A stretch of DNA of 64,000 nucleotides from Rosa chinensis. Its lineage: Eukaryota > Streptophyta > Magnoliopsida > Rosales > Rosaceae. Numbering within the stretch: position 1 is the first letter of the stretch; each line of letters opens with the position of its first letter. Below are positions 34,682 through 46,306 of the stretch, in pieces. The notes below the pieces were generated by a model, which was not told the origin of the DNA, did no database searches, and was given only the letters and a program-made list of their open reading frames with translations. The DNA is taken from contig NC_037092.1 of NCBI RefSeq assembly GCF_002994745.2, positions 71,895,823 through 71,959,822 on the forward strand, given 5' to 3'. The position numbers were made by a program, and so were the translations under genes.

Positions 34682-36923
34682 TGGCCTGGAGGTTTGGTGT
34701 TCCGAGTTGGGGTAAGAGGTTGTTGGGTCGAGTTTGCGTGCTTGGGCTACTGTCAATAGTGTTTTAGGGCTTGGTTTTTACTTTTGTTTCGTTTTATTGG
34801 TAATAAGATGCCACCTAGGTTTGGGTCTATGGTTTTAGATATTAGCTGTTGTTTCAAGGGTACTACAAGGTTTGGCAGAGACAACCTTTCTCTTTGGCCT
34901 TCTAGTGGGTCACTCCGGTTCTAGTTTTGGGTGAGCAAAAAAGTCTGCCTGTGGCATAGACGAGCATTAATGGCCTTCTAGTAAGGCGTTTCCTATCTAG
35001 TTTTGGGTCGGAGGCGATTGCGTGTTGGAGCATTAATGAGTTGATGGTGCTGATGATAGGACGGTGACGATGTTGGGTTTTCTTTAGTCCTAGGTCTGAC
35101 TGTCCAGCAATCCTTTTGGTCGGGTTCGAAGCAACGACAAGTATTGGCTTGGTCGATCAAAGGCTGGCCAGGTGGATTCTGGGTGGAAGTTAGTGTTCTT
35201 GGCTGACGAGAGGTGCAATGTTATGGTTTCTCTACCCCAACACGTTTTGTTGTTTCTGCCATTTTGTCTGGTGCCAGTTTAGTCTTTTTAGTTAAGTCTT
35301 TTCTCTAGTGCGTTTTGGAGTCGGGGCCTAGTTTGGCTTCAACAGTGTGTCAGTATAGACCAATGAATTAAAAAGCGCGCCCCTGAGGCTCAAAAGGCGA
35401 AATTCTGGCCTGAAATTGAGTGTGTTTTAGTGGTTAGGCGACGACGCTGGTGAGGCGTCCTCCAAGGCGTTAAAGGCGTGAAAGGCGTCCTCCAAGGCGC
35501 TGAAGGCGTACGCGCAGAAAAGAATGGTAAATGACGTCGTTTTGAAACAGATTGGGTTTAAAGCGTTTCTAGGTCGCGACCCTAGAGTAATTGAGTTTTG
35601 GAGAGCCGATTTCAGCCCTCTCTGTTCCAAAAGCTTGCAATTCGATCCCTAACCCAGAGTCAATTGGAGGTCGATTCGCAGCAGGCTATTTGAACGTTTT
35701 GGAGTTGGATACTTGGATTCGCAACAGGCAATTTGAAGTTATGACTCCCTATTTCCCGTCTATATTTATCTGGGTTTGAGTTGTTCCTATCTAGAAAATC
35801 ATATATGTATCTGGGTCTGAGTAAATGTCTTACTTTTGGTTGCAATAGTTTGTGGGTTATTGTCAATTTTGCAGATTTTGATCTTTTAGATATCTTGTTT
35901 GTGGGTTATTGTTAATTTTGCAGACCTGGTATGCAAATCAAAACTGCAATCTTGGTATCGTTGATTACCAGAAAACTACTCATATTTCTGAATTGTGGGT
36001 TCCTACAATGGAGTGGTTTGGTTATATGATAGTGATTATGAAACATATATATTGAATCCGTCAATCTGAAAATTCAAGAGACTTCCCCAGGCCCTCATTG
36101 AAGGGGGCTATTAGCTTGCTCTGCTATCGGGTTTGGGTTGTAGGTGATGACTATATATAAAGTTGTGAGAATTTGGACATGTATACGTCGTAATATAATT
36201 GAAGTTAAGGTTAACAGCCATAGGTTGGAGGCTTGGAGAATAATTAATGCAGTTCTCCAGCAGCCTTTTTGCGTGCTCTGTTCTCGGTCCTCTTTTGAAG
36301 TAGCAGCTGGAAGATATCGAGATGGTTGAACTGGGTTTACTATATTGAGGCCGAGTTATTATATTATTGTCTCTTGTGCTAATTGATATGATTGTCATTA
36401 TAATATATGATTGGCTGAACTGGATTTGGAGTTCGACTTGGATTTCGAGACTTGGAGTTCGATTGGCAGGCTTGAAGAGGTGCTTGCAGATTTGGAGTTC
36501 GACTTGCAGACAAGATTTGAAGGTACAAATCTTGACTGAATATGTTGCTCTGTATCATTGCTTTGTATATGTTGGTTGGTATTGTTCAAATTCCTTGCCC
36601 AGATTGTTATTTATGTAATTGATAGGATGTTATGTTTAATTGTTTAGTGCAGCAACAATGAGTTCTAGTACTACTACTAGTGGTTGCTCTTAATATGACG
36701 ACAAAAATTTATGTCGCAAGGCTTACGCCTTATGCGCCTTATGCCTCAAGGCTGCAAGGCTCTCCCGAAAACGCCTCGGGTACGCCTTCAGCGTTTTAAA
36801 ACATTGGTATAGACGTCCATCGTGACGTCTCAAGTGGGAAAAGTTTCAGTTGAAGTTTTTTCCCATTCTCATTGTAATGTTCGTTTTTATTAATGAAGTT
36901 CTTATTTGATCAAAAAAAAAAAA
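34682..36923 (+). mobile_element. LINE-type retroposed insertion with poly(A), interrupted by hAT-I
   Basis: Target copies ACTAACGTGTTTTGG at 34667-34681 and 36924-36938 flank the insertion, and a run of 12 A precedes the right copy. That is the hallmark of target-primed reverse transcription. Removing hAT-I leaves about 790 bp of G/T-rich noncoding sequence ending ATTAATGAAGTTCTTATTTG. No ORF1 or RT motif is visible, so it is a truncated or non-autonomous copy. It inserted 130 bp beyond the right end of MULE-A. Confidence 0.88.
35361..36806. mobile_element. hAT-I: non-autonomous hAT element inside the LINE insertion
   Basis: Exact 8-bp duplication GTATAGAC at 35353-35360 and 36807-36814. 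Termini CAATGAATTAAAAAGCGC and, from the other side, CAATGTTTTAAAACGCTG are inverted. Dense AAGGCG/GGCGT subterminal repeats occur at both ends (35390-35510 and 36715-36790). The interior has no transposase motif. Confidence 0.88.
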
Positions 36924-37138
36924 ACTAACGTGTTTTGGCTTCTGTTTTGTACACTCGACTCAAGGGAAGGTTTACCATACAAACTGCATTCGTGCATATA
37001 TAAAATTGATCCCTCTTTAGCGTGAACAATGTGAGAGTTCCAAATTAATCTCTCTACAGATTGTTTATTCATTAGTACCTCATACACATAACTACACAAG
37101 AACGAACAAAGTCAATCAAAGTATATGTTCCTTAATTC

Positions 37139-38365
37139 TTAATTTTTGGTGTCATTGGCACTGAGTGCTTTCTTCTTGAAACTGGTTGGTGCTGACCTTA
37201 ACCAAGCATTGGCATCAATCATGTCCTTAGTCAAGAAGGGTTCGACTTCTTCGCTCGTAAGGTCGCGTGCCCATTCTACTCGTTTCGATGTAGTTGCTCC
37301 CCGTCCAGAACATTTATACTGCCCATAGTATACGGTTCTACAAAACCAAGAACAAGAGAGATGAGTTTTTTAGATTCATCCTTGTTAGAATGAAATTTTA
37401 TGAGTTTCTGTTTTTTGATCGAGCAATAAAATTGTCTACTACGGCTTCGTACATCTACTAATTAAGTACCTTAATTGGTCGGCTGAGTTTCCCCAATCGT
37501 CCCAACCTTGTGGCAGTATGGCGCTAGTCATGTAAGTGAAGACAAAGACCACTCTTGAATATGTACCCCAAGGCCTTCCCAACACTGCTGTTTTGACACC
37601 GGTGATCTTGCACCCGAAGAACATGAACCCGGTGTCCTCAGCCGGGGACATTCTCCTTTGGGCCGTTATGGCCCCGGTTCCTACCGAAAGAGAATGCAAA
37701 TGGCACTTCTCAAAGAAAGAAGCAGCATTTCCACATATGAAGTCTACATCTCCTTCAATGTAACAGTTGTTGTAGTAGTGCCTCCCAGTATCATCTAGGA
37801 GGGTGTCTTGATGAGACAAAATTCTGCACCCATAGAATGCTGCTCTATCTCCAGACACCCGTAATGCCACCGCTTTCACACCAGCTCCATATGTATTCTG
37901 TTGAATGACGATGAATAAAAATCAGAACCGAACATAATTTTTTTGATAAAATGAGAGAATGAATATGAACATATATACCTGAATTGTGAGGTAACGCCCT
38001 ATGAAATCAGAGGCCAGGACAGAGAAAGTTGGAGACTCGAATATGTCCCCACTATCGTTCCATGTTATAACCGTGTCAGCTGCCTTTGTGCCACTTATTG
38101 TTATAAACGGCTTGTCCGCCGGAACCATAACTTTTTCTTCATATACTCCGGGCTTAACCCTAATAAACACGAGCTCTGCGTTGTTGGACGCCACTGAATC
38201 AATGGCTTCTTGTATTTTCTTGTAATCACCTTTGCCCGATTGGTCAACTGTTATGAGAATCGCTGAAGTACTCGTGTTTGTTCCTTCCGCTTGAGAATTT
38301 GAAATAGCCATGAAAGCATACAAAGCTATGAATACCAAGTTCATCATAAAAGTACCACGAACCAT
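37139..38365 (-). CDS. Pectinesterase, PRO-less, three exons
   Basis: Minus-strand exons are 38365-37979, 37897-37470 and 37337-37139. The introns have GT/AG ends, and the joined frame is 1014 bp (337 aa) with no stop. Pectinesterase removes methyl esters from cell-wall homogalacturonan. The start is the first ATG after the TATA box and precedes a hydrophobic stretch (residues 8-21), a likely secretion signal ending near SQA. Visible family motifs are VDQSGKGDYKKIQEAID (40-56), GVYEEKV (73-79), QDTLLDD (159-165, with catalytic Q and D), DFICG (181-185, with catalytic D) and LGRPWG (235-240, with the active-site R and W). The C-terminal YYGQYKC and SKRVEWARDL motifs complete the fold. There is no N-terminal inhibitor (PRO) domain. 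The DFICG form (C for F) recalls the pectinesterase 11-like subgroup. The gene appears functional and sits between a LINE insertion and a MULE. Confidence 0.92.
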
Positions 38366-38482
38366 CTTGGACAATTGTAATCTAGTAGCTAGAGATAGAG
38401 TAAGTAGTCTCAAATGAATGAATGAATCAAGAATCAAAGAATGTTTTGCAGTTCTGAATGACAATTATGAGTGTTGTTAGAG

Positions 38483-38490
38483 ATTATATA
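38483..38490 (-). promoter_or_regulatory. TATA box of the pectinesterase gene
   Basis: TATATAAT on the minus strand, 118-125 bp upstream of the ATG. The 5' leader between them is C/T/A-rich, and the first ATG downstream is the chosen start. Confidence 0.6.
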
Positions 38491-38990
38491 GTCGTCTCAT
38501 GTGAATGTCAAAGAAAAACTGGCCGCTTTCTTGCCGATAAAGCTTTCACAAATTTTTGAACCAGTTTCGACGTAAGTGAGTGGAGGCCAGGGCAAGAGGA
38601 AGAAGATAATGACTTAGAGAGAACGGATTTCCATATGTAGACGTAGCCGGCAGCAAGATTTGTGCTTGAGGCTGAAGAAACAAATTAACGTTTGAAAAAA
38701 GAGCCAGGTTTGGAATAGTTTAGTATGAAAAATCTTATAAGAGAGGCGGCGGTTGTGAATTATTGATGTTACACAAATCTTGAGGTCGCTTAAGAACCAG
38801 GTTTGGTATGTCATTTGTGTGCGATTCATTGTTGCTCACCCATTAAGTTACATATTGAGGGGCTGCGCCTACGTACGTTCCTTGGATCGATTGGGTCTTG
38901 CCCTTGCCCATGACTGCCGGCGTGGACAATATATATGACTTTTTATCTGATAAGGAAGAGAAGAATGCAATTCTTTGCTGTCAACAATTT
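38491..38990. other. Pectinesterase upstream region
   Basis: Presumed promoter sequence of the minus-strand pectinesterase gene, about 500 bp to the edge of MULE-J. No further gene was recognised. Confidence 0.5.
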
Positions 38991-38999
38991 TTTTTTCTT

Positions 39000-39131
39000 G
39001 GGGCTGTGACCACTTACCCAATTTTGGGCAAAAAATTGCCCACTTACTCCACCAAGAGTTTTTTAACCTCGTTTACCCAATCCAACAGTATTTGACAGTA
39101 TTACCCTCATTTTAATTTATAAATTACACTC

Positions 39132-39209
<78 letters not shown>

Positions 39210-40592
39210 GACTCTCTCTCTCTTCCCTCCCCTCTGCGATTTATTCTCTCTCTCTCCTTCCCCCTCACCGAATTCTTCTCTCACCGGAGACTGACTCCGG
39301 CAACGCCGTCATTCCGCCATCCCCGCTGCGCCAAATAAAAGCGCCGCCTCCTCCAAGCAATTTGATCCCCAGCTTGGATCTGTGAAACCCAGTCCAGATC
39401 GGATTAGTCCGATCCGATGCGATCCAGGCCGCCACAGATACGACATCGCCTGGCAACCCTCGAACCTGCACCTCCAAGCCATTCCACCGATGAGTACAGC
39501 GAGGCAGCAAACCAAACCCAACTACCAACTCGATCTTCCCCTTCCAGCCAGCCACCGTGATCTCATCAACCGGAACAACCATGTCAATCGAGGAACCCGG
39601 CCTCGCACCAGACCCACACGTAGTCCACAAGGCCCGTTCGCCAATCCGACACCGATCCCAACCCGATTTGCCCACGCCCCGACAACTCCTCCACGGGCCT
39701 CACACTCCGGTGGGTGCCCAGAGCAATTTCTGGGTGCCCATATCACTAGGGGGCAATAAAGCCTTAATCAGCTTCTTGCAATTTCAGACATTGTGATTAT
39801 CTATTTGGGTCAATTGGATATGTAAACTTGACTTGTATTGATTGGAATTATGTTTATTGGAGGGGAGTAATATAATTATTGGGAGGCAGTAGACACATTA
39901 TTAGCCCCCAGTAGACTTTGATACGTGGGACCGGGATCACTATAGTGTGGTGTTTTGATAAGTTACATGTTGTTTTCTGTGTATTAAAGTCAAATTATCT
40001 GTGAATCCTACAAAAAGGTGCATTTTTGGTGGTCTATTGGGAGGCAGTAGAGACATTGGACTTAGTATTGGGGGGCAATAATATGATTATTGGGAACCAA
40101 TAATATGATTATAAATTGATCAATTGTGCCTGTAGTGTATTCATTTTGGTTTTGGGAGTTCATACAATTCACTGGACGGCAATAATATGAGTTTTAGGAG
40201 GCAATAATATGATTACTGGGGGGCAGTAATATGATTACTGGGGGGCAATAATAGCCCGATTCCGGATTCCAGTCATCGGTCGTCGGATTTCGGTTACCGG
40301 TTCCCGGAATCCGGTCATGGGTCGCCGGAATCCTGTCACCGTTCGCCGGAGTCCCGTCGCCGGAGACCGTTCCTGCCACTGGTCACCGGAGCACAGCAAG
40401 GTGGAAGGTGACTTCTCTCTCTAAGTGAGAAAGAAGGAGAGGGCAAAAAAGTCTCAAAAAAAAAGAAAAAAGAATTAATTGGGTAAAGGGGAAATAATCT
40501 CTTAGAGTGTTTTGGGTAAATGGGGTTAAAAAACAGTTGGTGGAGCAAGTGGGCAATTTTTAGCCTAAAATCGGGTAAATGATCATTTTCCC
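39000..40592. mobile_element. MULE-J: long-TIR Mutator-like element
   Basis: The left arm (GACCACTTACCC, GGCAAAAAATTGCCCACTTAC, CTCCACCAA, TTTTTTAACC) is repeated inverted at about 40480-40592. The arms are about 90-110 bp with clear similarity. The flanking 9-mers are TTTTTTCTT and TTTTTTTTT, which is low complexity. The interior has a long CT tract, a C/G-rich block (39280-39720) and repeats of GGGGGCAATAATATGATTA (39860-40260). Open frames in the C/G-rich block show no domain and could be captured sequence. Confidence 0.7.
39136..39206. repeat. (TC)n microsatellite
   Basis: 71 bp of uninterrupted CT dinucleotide within MULE-J. Confidence 0.97.
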
Positions 40593-40674
40593 TTTTTTTT
40601 TTTAAAAGAAAAATACCATGTAATGGACTCATCTCGGTGAATATGCATGGTATAATTTTGGTGGAAATGGCATG

Positions 40675-40676
<2 letters not shown>

Positions 40677-40716
<40 letters not shown>
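40677..40716. repeat. (TA)n microsatellite
   Basis: TA run with one G interruption, just left of fold-back element K. Confidence 0.9.
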
Positions 40717-40720
40717 CAGA

Positions 40721-41111
40721 TTCTATCCAGAGCGGGGCCTCACTCTGAAATTAAAGTGCGAGGTTAGAGTTTAGGGTCACTTTTCGGTCACATATCCACA
40801 TCTTGACCGTTCAGTTTTTAGGTACTAATGTATAAATCTTCTTTGCAAAATTTCAATCAAATTGATGGTCATTAAGGCATTGATAACTGCCTTAAAGCTA
40901 GTACGGTTGAGGGTGGACAGATTTAGTTCGTCCATTGGTTTAAGCGAGTTAGATACCTTATATATCATCAATTTAGCTGTAATTTTGCAGAGATAATCTA
41001 TACGTTAGTACCTAGAAACTGAAGGGTCGATATATGGATATGAGACCGAAAGTGACCCTAAACTCCAACCTCACACGTTAATTTCAGAGTGAGGCCTCGC
41101 TCTGGATGGGA

Positions 41112-41112
<1 letters not shown>
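40721..41112. mobile_element. Fold-back MITE K
   Basis: Nearly palindromic over its whole length. The left arm CTATCCAGAGCGGGGCCTCA pairs with TGAGGCCTCGCTCTGGATGG at the right, and similarity continues nearly to the centre, so the transcript would form one long hairpin. Noncoding. Confidence 0.8.

Positions 41113-41113
<1 letters not shown>

Positions 41114-41147
<34 letters not shown>
41114..41147. repeat. (TG)n microsatellite
   Basis: 17 TG units between fold-back elements K and L. Confidence 0.95.
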
Positions 41148-41149
<2 letters not shown>

Positions 41150-41150
41150 A

Positions 41151-41555
41151 GGGCCCTTTCACTAAGAGATTCTTTTTTTGGTCTTTTCTAGGGATAGGAC
41201 ACTAGACAAACTTTTTTTTTATCACATTTCGGCATCTCAACCATTCATTTTTTAGGTCCTAATGTGTAGATCATTTCTTCAAATTTTCAGCCAAATCGGT
41301 GATCGTTAAGGTATCAAACTAGATTAAATCAACAGATGAACTAAATCTGTCAAACTTGAATCATTCATACTTATAATCTTAAGTCGCCGTTTTGAATGCC
41401 TTAACGATAATCAATTTGGTTGAAAATTTGCAGAAGTGATCTGCACATTAGAACTAAAAACTGAACGGTTAAGATACCAAAATATGATCGAAAATTTAGT
41501 CTAATGCCCTTTCCCTAGAAAAGACTAAAAAATGGGATCCCTCACTAGAAGGGCT
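41151..41555. mobile_element. Fold-back MITE L
   Basis: The left arm GGGCCCTTTCACTA...GGTCTTTTCTAGGGA is matched inverted by TCCCTAGAAAAGACT...TAGAAGGGC at the right. Its inner arm shares the TTCA.TTTTTAGGT.CTAATGT phrase with element K, so the two are related families. Confidence 0.78.
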
Positions 41556-41566
41556 ATATATTTATG

Positions 41567-41938
41567 GAGGATCAAGAGAGGACCTCCTTAAATTTGAAAA
41601 GTGAGGATGTTTTTATTTTTAGGATGTGTTTTAATTCTCTAGTTACCTACACACATATGAATCCTATAAAAAATTAGCTAAATAAAAAAATGTTTAACCA
41701 TTTGATTAGCACAATGTTCGTTTTAATTTTATCTAACGGATTACATTTGTTTACATAATTTTAAATGACCAAATGATCATGGATTTGGTTTATTTTTTGT
41801 ATACATCATTCTTGCATAGGAACCTAAAGGACCAATGGTTGAAATCATTGAATTAGGTTACATACTAGTGTAAAATAATCCCATAACAAAAATCCTCAAA
41901 TTCTTAAAGTAAGGAGGTCCTCTCTAGAACGGACCTAT
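41567..41938. mobile_element. Fold-back MITE M
   Basis: The left end AGAGAGGACCTCCTTAAATT pairs with TTAAAGTAAGGAGGTCCTCT at the right. Arms beyond about 70 bp are weaker than in K and L. Noncoding. Confidence 0.65.
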
Positions 41939-42195
41939 ACACACGTGTCTTATATTGGATTAGTGTGATTCTAGATAGTGCGATGACAGAGTAATTTAAA
42001 ACTATGTATAACTTGACATGCAGAAAGTTTACAAATGTGAACTTAATTAACTAGCTAGAGTAGGGAAGAGACGCACCGCATTTCATTTGCTCAACCGCTT
42101 TAACTGCTCAAATTCTATAAATTTGGTATTCTAAGTAAGAAAAACGAAGAAAAGTAAGGAAGTATAAATGTGTAATTGACTCAATATTCTCACTT

Positions 42196-42387
42196 GCATA
42201 CTCTGCATTAAATCAATGCAAGATCTTGTTGCCTATATATGTGTTGGTAGTCATTAAAGTACACTAGAGAATTAGGCCGCGCTTTGATGCTGCATACTCT
42301 GCATTAAATCAATGCAAGATCTTGTTGCCTATATATGTGTTGGTAGTCATTAAAGTACACTAGAGAATTAGGCCGCGCTTTGCTGCG
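42196..42387. repeat. 96-bp tandem duplication spanning the Helitron 3' end
   Basis: Units start at 42196 and 42292 with GCATACTCTGCATTAAATC and are almost identical. Each unit contains about 60 bp of flank followed by the terminal hairpin region of the Helitron (ACTAGAGAATTAGGCCGCGC). Confidence 0.9.
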
Positions 42388-44826
42388 GGATTGTTTTTTA
42401 TTAATGAACTAGAAGTATGCAACGGAAGAAACAAATGATTACATGCGACTGAGATAAATTGATCGGTAATTATTTTTGTTGAAATTTACAAATAAACCCG
42501 AAAGGGAAGAAAAAAACGGGGCGTAGACCTTTTGAAAGCAGCCAAATAAATGTCAACACCTGCTGCCAACAATCTTTCTTCATAAAACAAAGAAACACAC
42601 CCAACCTCTCTATCTCTCGATTGTGACTGAGTTAATAGTCTGGAAGGGTCGAGGAGATGACATCGGTATATATATCAGGAAATAAGGACGGAAACATAAT
42701 TTCCACCAACCGGCTAGGCTCGAGCCGATACACTAAACGGCTTAGTGCACTATACGAAAATGTGAAGAGCAGAAGAGTAATCATTTTCGTAACAGGTACT
42801 TTTGTACATAAAAAAACTGCATTTTTCAAACCTAAAAATTTTCAAAGTCTTTGAAAGACTAATCACAAACAAACTTGTACCTCAGACATCATATGACATA
42901 AACAAAATAGAGAGACAACTTTAGCAATTAGAAATCAAACTCCACTACATCATGATAAATTTCACAGTGAGAGTATAAACAGTTAATACTGTTTCAAAAT
43001 GTATACCTGAATTTGAAGGAGCTAAACAACGTAACAACAAACTGTTCCTCAAATCTGCAGAATAAAAACACCGGTGTTCACTTTCTCAAACAAAGAATAG
43101 AAAAAGATGAATGTAATCAATTATAACAATTCGAGGAACAATGGTTACAGATAGTTACTTCATTTATACATTGCAACCCGAATAACTGAAAAGATAGAAA
43201 AACAAACCTGAATAAAAGCAAAAGATTGAAACAGGAAGGGACAACAGATTGAGGAACAGCAGCAGAAGAATGACAGCCACAATTTTTTGCATCAAACCTG
43301 AAACAATGAATACAAAATTTATTCACAAAGTATTGATTTAATCAGAAGCAATTAAACGCTAAAACCACAAAATACCAAGGTCACAATCAAATAAAATCAA
43401 TAGAAAGATCAATTCCTGCACAAAAAACGCTGAATGGTATGGTACTATCAGTTCAAAAACTACTTATGAAGACCATGGATTGAAGAATTAAAAAAAATCA
43501 GAACTTGGCTCTGAAATGAATCATGTCTTTTCATCAATTAACTTCCAACAAAAGAAAAAGAAAAAAAAAAGAGAGAATAAAGAAAACGGAAGATATGCAT
43601 GTCTAAGTAGAAAGAAAGGACATATGCGCATGTCCATGCAAATATAGAGACTAATTAATGATTTTTATTGTTCACGATTCACGAACCATGTTGCTGCCCA
43701 TTAAGCAGAAGAAGTATATAAAATAGAATTGAAATTTGCAAAAAATGAAGTCAGGAAAAGAGAACTGAATTGAAGTTGAAAAGAAAACTTTGTTCCAATT
43801 GTAGTCAGTACAGTCAAATGAATCCCCAAACGAAAAAGAAACTGTATATTACACAGCTAAGACTATAGCCATAATCTTCACCAAAAAAATCTAGCACAAT
43901 CCACTATCAAATCTGACCATTTAGCAATATGTTGGACCCAACTTGGAAACTGATCTAAATTAACATTGTGGGTATCCTTGACATCAATTCCAACATTAAA
44001 TAACAGAGGCATCTGTTACAGATATGAATTGCTAAATATCAATCACAATATTAAAGAAGAAAAACAAACGCCTATAATACAGTGGACAACAATAAATTTA
44101 GAACAATGACATTTGAGTTCCTCCTATAGTTTGCGACTACAACAAAGATATAAATATGACATATCAATAGCCAAATTCAGTACCTTTCAATTTATCTAGT
44201 TCCCTCAACAAAGAAACTCTGGTTTATAAAGCAAGAAGATAAAAACTTTGCTTAACACCAGTTATTGATATTTGATTATTAACCGGGATGTTCATCAGAT
44301 TTCCCTCATTAAAACTGCATTTCTAAAAATGAGGAGTGACGTATCAATTCTCAGTTTTCTCTTGTGCAAACTAAGAAAGAAATGAAAGCTAGTGCTTATA
44401 TGCAGGGGATCAGATCAGAAGTGAGGAATTCAGATGCAGCCAAGTTTCATCCATAATGCTAGAAGCTACTACCACGTGTTTCCACTTTAACCAAATACTC
44501 TTGATCAAAAGTTAAATGGAGAATACCGTAGATCATGGATCAGAATTACCAAATTCATTGCATTTTCTTGCAGCACATGTTTATTCAAGTAATTTCTTGT
44601 CACTGCAGTTCTAATCTGAGGAGTGACTTAAGTGTCACAGTAGATCAGACTGCCTTAAGTTTCTTCTTTTCTTTTTCCAGAACATTATAGGGAGGACAGA
44701 CGTTGAGATTTTCAGTGGGGCTGGAGTTAAGGAATCTCAAGACTTCAAGAGAGGGGTTTTAGAAAAAGGGATACCGGCGAAAAGGGAGATTACATTCAAG
44801 ACTGAATTATTTGGGACAAAGACGTT

Positions 44827-44873
<47 letters not shown>

Positions 44874-45590
44874 GCTGTTTTCAGCAAGGCAGGGGAGACA
44901 ATTGGTATAAACTATATGACGATGGACGTGTCTGATCAGGTAATGGAGATTTTATCTCAGTATTCAATTGATTCAGATACTTCTCTGCATGATCGCTATA
45001 TCAACCAAATTCAATAGATTCTTAGAAAATTAACACCAATCAATGTAATCAACAATCACAAAGTAAATTCTTGAATAATCCATCAAAAATCACAAAGCAA
45101 ATCCATCGAATCAAATGAACCACCTTCTAACCAAAACTTCAAAATTACTGAAGATCAAAACGATACCTTACAACCTTTCTGATCAATAACTGGAATTCCA
45201 AAGCCAAAGATAAACCAAACCCTAGAACGTAAAAACCCATATCAATTACACACCAAAGGACACGAAAACTAACAAAAACAATACCATAAGAAAACTTCCA
45301 GACCTGCAATCCTCACTCTCGCCAAACCCAGCAAAGCCACAAATTCAGTGTTGTAGAAACCAAATCCCCTTGTTTCTTTCTATTCGAGCACCACAGTCTC
45401 CAAACCAAACCCGGTCCCTTCTAGAGCATCAAAATACAAACAAGAAAACGACGACCGACCACTCTTAAGTCTTAACCCAGATTCACAGTGGCAACCTGTA
45501 ATTTTTGGAAAAGAAAGGGCAAAACCGTCATTGCGCACCCTTATGAACAGTAGTTGTGAACAGTATGAATAGTGGATTGACGTTTAGTAT
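42360..45590 (-). mobile_element. Non-autonomous Helitron (minus strand)
   Basis: Read on the minus strand, the right end shows a short hairpin CCGC...GCGG (42372-42388) followed about 10 bp later by CTAG and then T. This is the plant Helitron 3' signature (hairpin, CTRR, insertion between A and T). The 5' side near 45590 looks like other Helitron starts (A+T-rich, then CCACTATTCATACTGTTCAC), but the exact TC start could not be fixed. The 3.2-kb interior has no Rep/helicase motif. A small frame at 44811-45017 crosses a TA repeat and is not convincing. Confidence 0.5.
44828..44870. repeat. (TA)n microsatellite
   Basis: TA run with a C interruption, inside the putative Helitron. Confidence 0.9.
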
Positions 45591-45895
45591 ATTTAAAATG
45601 TACAGCTCTATCTTGAATCATGTTGATCGTCCAATTAATCTATTGATCGATGACATGCATGTGTCAAAGAGCACTTAAATATCACCGTAGCAATAGCTTT
45701 AACATCATTCCATGCTACGATTCTATAAATTTCATACAGTCATACTCTAAGTTACAAAATAAAAATGTGAGGAAGAACAAATGTAACTAATCGAATCTAG
45801 CTATTTTCTCAATTACATATTTTGTGTTAAATCAATACAAGATTTGCTGTCCTATATATGTATAGGTACTGATTAAGGTATATGTTGTTGCGGTT

Positions 45896-46306
45896 AGGGG
45901 CGGAGGTAGTTCAGGACGAGTGGGGACCACTGCCCCCTTTGAGATTATGACATATGACATTGTAGTATACAATTTGCCCCCATCAGAGTATCTTTAGCAG
46001 ACTCTCTATTGTAGCTTCTTAACTATTTTAGAGAGCATGTTTAGCTTTTTATCTATTTTAGCAGCTGCACCAGACTCCTAAGTGGCTGTCTATTATAACT
46101 TTTAGCTATCTCACTCCTAAATATAGAGAGCGGGATGAGGCTCTCTATAATTTAAAATATTAATTTTAAGTTATTTTATGTAATTTATAAATACATTTAA
46201 ACTATTTAATATTCATTTAAAAAATAATATAAATTCAAAACTAGCTAATATAGAGAGCATTGATGCAGATGTGATTCTAAAGTGGCTAGCTAAAATGACT
46301 TTTTAG
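45896..46306. mobile_element. Fragments of hAT-like and Tourist-like MITEs
   Basis: GGGGCGGAGGTAG at 45899 resembles the common TAGGGGCGGAG hAT terminus. From 45986, GAGTATCTTTAGCAGACTCTC and repeated TTTTAGAGAGCAT / TATAGAGAGC motifs resemble GAGCATCT-type MITEs. Both are truncated; copia-3 starts at 46307. Confidence 0.35.

Noticed and set aside
37922..38464. Longer N-terminal start for the pectinesterase exon 1 frame at 38464
   Set aside because: That position is TTG, not ATG, and lies at about the expected transcription start. The first ATG (38365) is followed directly by the signal peptide.
39265..39759. Overlapping frames of 136 and 125 codons in MULE-J
   Set aside because: Both strands are open in a C/G-rich block and neither shows a domain. 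At most this is captured sequence, not a supported gene.
44811..45017. 68-codon frame crossing a TA repeat
   Set aside because: The first third is translated microsatellite. The rest has no domain.
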